Source: Sphingobium arseniciresistens | GTDB taxonomy: Bacteria; Pseudomonadota; Alphaproteobacteria; Sphingomonadales; Sphingomonadaceae | NCBI GenBank assembly: GCA_029167225.1 | Contig: JARFNK010000033.1 | Location: 1-48,787, forward strand | DNA length: 48,787 bases | Direction of reading: 5' to 3' | In this document: positions 43,608 to 48,787 of the stretch, in pieces | Numbering within the stretch: the stretch's first letter is position 1 | Layout: each line of letters starts with the position of its first letter | Notes under the pieces: generated by a model | Database searches by the model: none | What the model was told of the DNA's origin: nothing | The model's input: the letters and a program-made list of their open reading frames with translations, nothing else | Translations under genes and position numbers: made by a program

Positions 43608-44822
43608 ATGCTGAGCGCCACTGACCGATATATCGCGCGCCTGATCGCCGTTCCGCTCCTGGGCACCCTTGTTCTGGCATCGATGCTGTTCGTGCTGGAC
43701 AAGATGCTGAGGCTGTTCGATTTCGTCGTTCAGGAAGGCGGCCCCGTCAGCGTCGTGTGGCGCATGCTCGCCAACATGATCCCGGAATATCTCTCGCTCG
43801 GCATCCCGATCGGGCTGATGCTGGGCATCCTGCTTGCCTTCCGCAAGCTCGCGACCTCCTCGGAACTCGACGTGCTGCGCGCCGTGGGCCTCTCCTACGG
43901 CCGGCTGCTGCGCGTGCCCTATATGTATGCGATCGGGCTGGCGCTGGTGAACCTGGCGATCGTGGGCTTCGTCCAGCCCTATGCCCGCTATGCCTATGAA
44001 GGGCTGCGATTCGAGCTGCGCTCGGGCGCGCTGGGCGCCTCGATCAAGGTCGGCGAGTTCACCAATTTCGGCAAGCGCATGACCATCCGCATCGAGGAGA
44101 GCGAAGATGGCGGCCGCAACCTGCACGGCATCTTCGTCCAGGCGAAGAATAGCAACAACCAGACGCTGGCGGTGACGGCGGCGCAGGGCACCTTCCTTGC
44201 CACCGACGACCCCGACACCATCATCTTTCGCCTGAAGGACGGCGTGCTGGTGCATAACGCCCCCGGCTTCCGCACGCCCCGCGTGCTGAGCTTCTCCAGC
44301 CACGACCTGCCGATCGACCTGCCGCAGATCGAGAATTTCCGCGGGCGCGGCGATGCCGACCGGGAACTGACCCTGCCGGAGCTGGTGCGCGTGGGCCATT
44401 CGCAGAAATCCAGCGCGGAGCTGCGCAACGAAGTGCGCGCCAATTTCCATTTCCGCATGGTGGAGGTGGCGATGATGCTGCTGCTGCCGATGGCGGCGCT
44501 TGCCTTCGCTGTGCCGCCCAAGCGATCGACATCGGCGCTCGGCGTCTTCCTCTCGATCATCTTCATCGTCACCTATCACAAGATCAACGAATATGCCGAG
44601 GCGGTGGGCGCGCTGGGCAAGATCGAGCCGATCATCGCGCTGTGGGTGCCCTTCCTGCTGTTCGCCGGGCTCATCATGTGGATGTACCATGTGCTGGCGC
44701 ACCGGGCCGGCGGGCAGCCCATCGGCGCGCTGGAAATCGCCTTCGCCAAGTTCGGCAAGTGGATCGGCCGGCTCATCCGGTTCGGCCGAGCCAAGATGCA
44801 AAGAGAGCCCGCCGCGCAATGA
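43608..44822 (+). CDS. lptF: LptF, lipid-export permease subunit
   Basis: Inner-membrane permease subunit of the LptB2FG transporter, 404 residues. N-terminal helices with DRYIARLIAVPLLGTLVLASMLFVLDKML and YLSLGIPIGLMLGILLAFRKLATSSELDVLRAVGLS (coupling helix), a periplasmic beta-jellyroll (about 125-275) and C-terminal helices with LLPMAALAFAVPPKRS. I prefer ATG 43608 to the TTG at 43602. Its stop overlaps the start of lptG. It is divergent from the DUF2141 gene. In sphingomonads, which have glycosphingolipid instead of LPS, the cargo may be a sphingolipid. Confidence 0.93.
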   Translation: MLSATDRYIARLIAVPLLGTLVLASMLFVLDKMLRLFDFVVQEGGPVSVVWRMLANMIPEYLSLGIPIGLMLGILLAFRKLATSSELDVLRAVGLSYGRLLRVPYMYAIGLALVNLAIVGFVQPYARYAYEGLRFELRSGALGASIKVGEFTNFGKRMTIRIEESEDGGRNLHGIFVQAKNSNNQTLAVTAAQGTFLATDDPDTIIFRLKDGVLVHNAPGFRTPRVLSFSSHDLPIDLPQIENFRGRGDADRELTLPELVRVGHSQKSSAELRNEVRANFHFRMVEVAMMLLLPMAALAFAVPPKRSTSALGVFLSIIFIVTYHKINEYAEAVGALGKIEPIIALWVPFLLFAGLIMWMYHVLAHRAGGQPIGALEIAFAKFGKWIGRLIRFGRAKMQREPAAQ

Positions 44823-45922
44823 TGATGCAATTCTTCCCGTCGCGGACCATGGCCTTCTACATGGCCAAGCTGTTCCTGGTGCGCAGCTTCGCGGTGCTGG
44901 CGCTGCTGGTGTTGGTGCTGCAGACGCTGGACCTGTTGGGCCAGACCGGCGACATCCTGGCGCATCCGGGCAACGGCAATGCGGAGCTCATCCATTATGT
45001 CGGCCTGCGCGTGCCCCAGATTATTGCCCGATTCCTGCCTTTTTCGGTGCTGCTCGGCACCATCATCACGCTGGCGACGCTGAACCAGAACAGCGAAGTC
45101 ATCTCGATGAAGGCCGCCGGGCTTTCCGCGCACCAGATCCTGGCGCCGCTGGTGGTCGCCGCCATCGGCATCGCCGCGCTCAGCTTCGTCTTCAACGAGC
45201 GGGTCGTAGCCCGCTCCACCGCCGCGCTCGACCTGTGGGAAGCGGTGGACTACGGCCCGATCCCGCATGAGACCGGGGTGAAGACCAACATCTGGGTGCG
45301 CGAGGGCGGCGACCTTATCAATGCCGGCTTCGTCGCCGGCCGCGCATCGGGCACGCTGCTCCGCCAGATCAAGATCTTCCGCCGGATCAACAATAGCCTC
45401 ATCACGATCCTGTCGGCCCCGCGCGGCCATTTCGACGCGAAGGCCGGCAAGGGCTGGATCCTGGAGGACGCGCAGCAATTCGACGTCGCGCGCGGCACCT
45501 CGCGCATGCTGGGCACCGTGCATCTGGGCGACGGCATTCGCAGCGACCAGTTCACCCTCGCGAAGGTCAATGCCGACGGCCTGTCGCTCGAACCCCTGCG
45601 CCAGGCTGTCGCCGACCTCAAGGATGCCGGCCGGCCCACCGCCGCGCTGGAAGCCAGCCTGTGGCACAAATTCTCCGGCCCGCTTTCATCGGTGCTGATG
45701 CCCCTGCTCGGATCGGTCGCGGCCTTCGGCCTGGCGCGTTCAGGCCGCCTGTTTATCCGTGCGGTGATCGGCATGGCGCTGGGCTTCGCCTATTTCGTGG
45801 CGGACAATTTCGCCCTCGCCATGGGCAATCTGGGCGCCTATCCGCCGCTCATGGCGGCATGGGCGCCGTTCCTGCTGTTCCTGCTGGTCGGCGAAACCGT
45901 GCTGATGCGGACCGAGGAATAG
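44819..45922 (+). CDS. lptG: LptG, lipid-export permease subunit
   Basis: The second permease subunit, 367 residues. The membrane and coupling region contains LPFSVLLGTIITLATLNQNSEVISMKAAGLSAHQIL, followed by FNERVVARS, a periplasmic jellyroll domain, and C-terminal helices with FSGPLSSVLMPLLGSVAAFGLARSGRLFIRAV. It starts at an ATG in the overlap with the lptF stop (ATGA), so both subunits are made together. The ATPase LptB and the bridge proteins are not encoded in this window. Confidence 0.93.
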   Translation: MMMQFFPSRTMAFYMAKLFLVRSFAVLALLVLVLQTLDLLGQTGDILAHPGNGNAELIHYVGLRVPQIIARFLPFSVLLGTIITLATLNQNSEVISMKAAGLSAHQILAPLVVAAIGIAALSFVFNERVVARSTAALDLWEAVDYGPIPHETGVKTNIWVREGGDLINAGFVAGRASGTLLRQIKIFRRINNSLITILSAPRGHFDAKAGKGWILEDAQQFDVARGTSRMLGTVHLGDGIRSDQFTLAKVNADGLSLEPLRQAVADLKDAGRPTAALEASLWHKFSGPLSSVLMPLLGSVAAFGLARSGRLFIRAVIGMALGFAYFVADNFALAMGNLGAYPPLMAAWAPFLLFLLVGETVLMRTEE

Positions 45923-46289
45923 GGCACGGCGAGAACGGGCGCGCCGTACATCGCAGAGCCTTCCTGTCCGCCTCCCTCGACGCTGGAACCCGGCACGCGC
46001 CTCCTTCTGGAGGTTATCGAGATTCCCCGTTCGGCTGTTTGGGCGGGACACGTGACTCGCTTCAACAGGGCGAACGGTGCTGGTTGAGGCTCGATGGCAG
46101 ATCGGACACACGCCGCCACCAACAGACACCAGCAAAAAGGGCGCCGGATTGCTCCGCGCGCCCGCCTGCTTCAGCAATGATCCGTTCGCCCTGAGCCTGT
46201 CGAAGGGCCGTCCTTCTCAGAGGGACGGGGCTTCGACATCTGGTCGAGTCACTTGCCTCGTCTATATCACCCGGACAAGGTGAGGCAGC
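45923..46289. repeat. 367-base intergenic region with repeat copies
   Basis: No gene is seen. An element at 46027-46077 starts CCGTTCG and ends CGAACGG and resembles the 52-base element at 27109. A 28-base motif lies at 46182-46209 (CCGTTCGCCCTGAGCCTGTC, then GAAGGGCC), and a partial copy follows at about 46225-46274 (GGGGCTTCGACATC...). The region separates the convergent lptG and desaturase genes. Confidence 0.6.
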
Positions 46290-47354
46290 TCAATGCGCTC
46301 GCATCGTGCTCCGGGCGATCTTGCCGATCAACGGCATCATGCCGGCATAGTTGCCGCGCTGATAGGTCGATTGCTCGCCCAGCACCTCCACCATGCGGCG
46401 ATGCGCCTGCCCCAGCGCATGATAGGGCACGCTTGGCAGCAGGTGGTGCAGCGCATGGTAGCGCAGGCCGACCGGCGCCCAGATCGGCGCCAGCAAAGCG
46501 GGCGGCGGGACGTTCACCGAATCGAGATATTGCGCCGTCACCGTCATCGCCTCGCCCTCATTTTCCCACAGATGCGCGACCAGCGTGCGCAGCTGGTTGA
46601 TGACGGTCATGCCCGAATGCACCGCCATGTAGACGAGCAGCGGCTTCCAGCCGAACACCGCCACGCTGCCCACCAGCGCGAGCGCGAACAGGCAGGCGCC
46701 CGCTTCCTGCCAGAACCACTGCCGCCTGAACTCGCCCTCGGGCGCGCGGCGGCGATAGGCGGGGTTGATCGACAGCGCCGAATAGCGCTCGCGCACGATC
46801 CGGCGGAAGGGTGGGATGACGAGGCCGAGCGGCGTCAGCACGCCGAAGCGGAGGATGAGACCGACCGGCGCCAGCGCCGCGGCCACGATGAACAGCGGCA
46901 GCGACCATGGCTTCATCAGCGCCAGCGGCAGATATTCGGGATCGTTCGCGGTGCCATAGCGGGTGCGGGCGTGATGCTGGGTATGCACCCCTTCATACAT
47001 GAAGGAGGGGATCATCAGCGGAACGCCGATGAGCAGGTTCCAGCCGAAGCGAAACCCCGGCAGCGCGCCTTTGCGGATATGCGTCAGCTCATGGATGAAG
47101 CTCGCCGCCCGGTACAGCGCCAGCATCGCCACCAGCGCCGCGCCGATCGCCAGCGCCACATTCTGCGCCAGAATCGCGACCGCGAGCCCGGCATAGCCAA
47201 GCAGCGCCGACGCCAGCAGATCAGGCCAGTAGATCGCGGGGTTGGCGGTGGAGAGATCGCGCGTCAGATCAGCCGCCGCGCGCAGCATCGCCGCATCGTC
47301 CGGGATCGGCGCGCGCGCGGTGGCGGGCGCGATAATGGTCTTATGAGCTGTCAT
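46290..47354 (-). CDS. Membrane fatty-acid desaturase
   Basis: A 354-residue di-iron membrane desaturase/hydroxylase. The three histidine boxes are HELTH (88-92), HTQHH (124-128) and HALHH (300-304), with about four membrane helices. The family introduces double bonds or hydroxyls into acyl chains or lipid-bound chains. It is divergent from the ceramide-synthase-like gene with a 143-base shared gap, so it may act on the sphingoid base or ceramide acyl chain; sphingomonad long-chain bases are often monounsaturated or cyclopropanated. A role in ordinary phospholipid desaturation or carotenoid modification cannot be excluded. Confidence 0.85.
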   Translation of the reverse strand: MTAHKTIIAPATARAPIPDDAAMLRAAADLTRDLSTANPAIYWPDLLASALLGYAGLAVAILAQNVALAIGAALVAMLALYRAASFIHELTHIRKGALPGFRFGWNLLIGVPLMIPSFMYEGVHTQHHARTRYGTANDPEYLPLALMKPWSLPLFIVAAALAPVGLILRFGVLTPLGLVIPPFRRIVRERYSALSINPAYRRRAPEGEFRRQWFWQEAGACLFALALVGSVAVFGWKPLLVYMAVHSGMTVINQLRTLVAHLWENEGEAMTVTAQYLDSVNVPPPALLAPIWAPVGLRYHALHHLLPSVPYHALGQAHRRMVEVLGEQSTYQRGNYAGMMPLIGKIARSTMRAH

Positions 47355-47497
47355 GGAGCTGTTCCTAGGCGGTAATTGCGCGCAGAGTGTGGCAGCAACT
47401 TGGCATCGACATCATCCGGGAAAGCCCTTGTTGCCACGCTTGACAAAAGCCGTCCGAGCTACGCAGTGCTACGCATCCCTTCCGTAAAGGCAGCGCC

Positions 47498-48655
47498 GTG
47501 GCTCAGACTGACGTAGTAATCTCCCCCGTTTCCGGCAAGGCCGACATCAAGGCCTTCGTCGAACTGCCCTGGACCATCTATGCGAACGATCCCAATTGGG
47601 TCGCGCCGCTGAAGGGGGAGGCGCACGCACTCATCACGCCCGGCAAGAACCCGTTCTTCGACCATGCCGAGGCGCAATATTTCCTTGCCCGGCGCGGCGG
47701 CGAGATCACCGGCCGCATTTCCGCCCATATCGACAGGCTGGCGCTCACGATCACGCCGGAACAGGGCATGGGGCCTGGCACCGGCAATTTCGGCCTGTTC
47801 GAGGCGAAGGACAAGGAAACCGCCGCCGCGCTGATCGCCGCCGCCGAGGACTGGCTGCGCGGCAAAGGCATGACCCGCGCGCTCGGGCCCCTCTCCCTCT
47901 CCATCTGGGAGGAGCCGGGCCTGCTCATCAAGGGCCACGATCATCCGCCCACGGTGATGATGGGCCACAACAGCGCGGCCTATCAACCCTGGATCGAGGC
48001 CGCCGGCTACGCGCCGGTGAAGCAGCTCAACACCTATGAGCTGGACATCACGAAGGACTTCCCGCCGCTCATCCAGCGCATCGTCCAGTCGGGCGAAAAG
48101 AACCCGCGCATCGTCATCCGCAAGGTCGACAAGTCGAAATTTGCCGAGGAAGCCGCCACGATCATGGCGATCCTGAACGACGCCTGGGGTCGCAACTGGG
48201 GCTTCGTGCCGATCACCGACACGGAGATCGCCTTCACCGGCAAGAAGCTGAAGCCGATCGTGTTCGAGGATCTGATCCGCATCGCCGAAGTGGATGGCGA
48301 GCCCGTCGCCTTCATGATGACGCTGCCCGACCTCAACGAGGCGATCAAGCCGCTCAATGGCAACCTCCTGCCCTTCGGCTGGGCGAAGCTGCTGTGGTGG
48401 CTGAGGAAGCCGCAGGTCCGCACCATGCGCGTGCCGCTGATGGGCGTGGTGCAGAAGCTGCAATCCTCCCGCCTTGCCAGCCAGCTCGCCTTCATGATGA
48501 TCGAGTTCATCCGCCGCGACGCAGTGTCGAAATATGGCGCCTCGCGCGGCGAGATCGGCTGGATCCTGGAGGATAACCAGGGGATGGTCGCGATCGCCGA
48601 GGCCATCAACAGCCATGTGAACAAGGTCTACCAGATCTACGCCAAGCCGCTTTAG
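47498..48655 (+). CDS. GNAT N-acyltransferase, bacterial ceramide synthase-like
   Basis: A 385-residue protein of the GNAT acyltransferase family that is often misannotated as dATP pyrophosphohydrolase. Features are FVELPWTIYANDPNWVAPL at the N-terminus, AALGPLSLSIWEEPGLLIKG-like text (ALGPLSLSIWEEPGLL) in the middle, LNDAWGRNWGFVPITDTE, and EIGWILEDNQGMVAIAEAINSHVNKVYQIY at the end. Caulobacter bacterial ceramide synthase (CC_1154, bCerS), as I recall, belongs to this group. It would N-acylate the sphingoid base or its 3-keto form. The start is GTG with AAAGG upstream. The position in the island supports the call. Confidence 0.82.
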   Translation: MAQTDVVISPVSGKADIKAFVELPWTIYANDPNWVAPLKGEAHALITPGKNPFFDHAEAQYFLARRGGEITGRISAHIDRLALTITPEQGMGPGTGNFGLFEAKDKETAAALIAAAEDWLRGKGMTRALGPLSLSIWEEPGLLIKGHDHPPTVMMGHNSAAYQPWIEAAGYAPVKQLNTYELDITKDFPPLIQRIVQSGEKNPRIVIRKVDKSKFAEEAATIMAILNDAWGRNWGFVPITDTEIAFTGKKLKPIVFEDLIRIAEVDGEPVAFMMTLPDLNEAIKPLNGNLLPFGWAKLLWWLRKPQVRTMRVPLMGVVQKLQSSRLASQLAFMMIEFIRRDAVSKYGASRGEIGWILEDNQGMVAIAEAINSHVNKVYQIYAKPL

Positions 48656-48723
48656 GGCGAGGCGAGTGAAGCGGAGGCAATATCCGCAAGTGGCTGTGGG
48701 CGACCAGAAAGAGACTCTCTGCT

Positions 48724-48744
48724 CCCCTCCCTGAAAGGGAGGGG
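48724..48744. repeat. Hairpin downstream of the ceramide-synthase-like gene
   Basis: CCCCTCCC (48724-48731) and GGGAGGGG (48737-48744) with a 5-base loop, 69 bases after the stop. The following GGCCGGGGGTGGGT is a frequent companion of this palindrome in sphingomonads. Without a T-run it is more likely a dispersed repeat than an intrinsic terminator. Confidence 0.5.
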
Positions 48745-48787
48745 CCGGGGGTGGGTAGGCGAACGGAGCGAGCCTCGCTACGATGCC

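Noticed and set aside
47440-47445. TTGACA as the -35 box of the ceramide-synthase-like gene
   Set aside because: No reasonable -10 hexamer occurs at 16-18 bases; the hexamer alone is not sufficient.

Overview
The window looks like a chromosomal segment of a GC-rich alphaproteobacterium of the Sphingomonadaceae (Sphingomonas/Sphingobium group). The main reasons are a serine palmitoyltransferase that closely matches my recollection of the Sphingomonas paucimobilis enzyme, a sphingolipid island around it, a three-subunit (split alpha) proton-translocating transhydrogenase, an aa3-type oxidase subunit IV, an alphaproteobacterial Tad/Cpa pilus cluster, and small intergenic palindromes of the type I associate with sphingomonads. 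No tRNA, rRNA, CRISPR array, prophage or insertion sequence was seen.

Layout. 1-2.8 kb: an FCD-type GntR regulator divergent from 2-keto-3-deoxygalactonate kinase and aldolase (the lower De Ley-Doudoroff galactose route). 2.8-5.15 kb: a minus-strand group of an alpha/beta hydrolase, a D-arginine-dehydrogenase-like flavoprotein and a small DUF1508 protein. 5.2-12.3 kb: a Tad/Cpa pilus operon (cpaA, B, C, D, E, tadB, tadC) that lacks the motor ATPase CpaF/TadA and a pilin; it ends in a clear terminator. 12.4-16.4 kb: an amino-acid racemase, then pntB, pntAB, pntAA and a small oxidase subunit. 16.6-24.4 kb: an NtrC-like regulator, three lipoproteins, RarD, a MocR regulator divergent from a YczE membrane protein, and DUF1993. 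24.6-30.1 kb: gyrB, a DUF2189 membrane protein, an AT-richer orphan gene and an AEC transporter. 30.2-35 kb: rplU-rpmA, two acetyltransferases, obgE and proB, a common alphaproteobacterial neighbourhood.

35-48.7 kb is the most interesting part. It holds a CerR-like reductase, a lone Pycsar-effector-like (PycTM) protein, a dedicated acyl carrier protein, serine palmitoyltransferase, a hybrid histidine kinase, a Tam41-like nucleotidyltransferase, an uncharacterised probably exported protein, an LCB5/DgkB-type lipid kinase, a DUF2141 protein, LptF and LptG, a fatty-acid desaturase, and a GNAT N-acyltransferase that resembles the bacterial ceramide synthase. Together these could build ceramide (Spt + ACP, ceramide synthase, CerR), modify its chains (desaturase), phosphorylate and perhaps CMP-activate it (kinase + Tam41-like), and export the product (LptFG). 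The acyl-ACP synthetase known from the Caulobacter pathway is not in the window. The CDP-activated sphingolipid route and LptFG export of glycosphingolipid are inferences from families and gene order, not established facts.

Coordinates of starts were revised from the sequence wherever a Shine-Dalgarno site, signal peptide or family length argued for a different codon; several genes use GTG or TTG.
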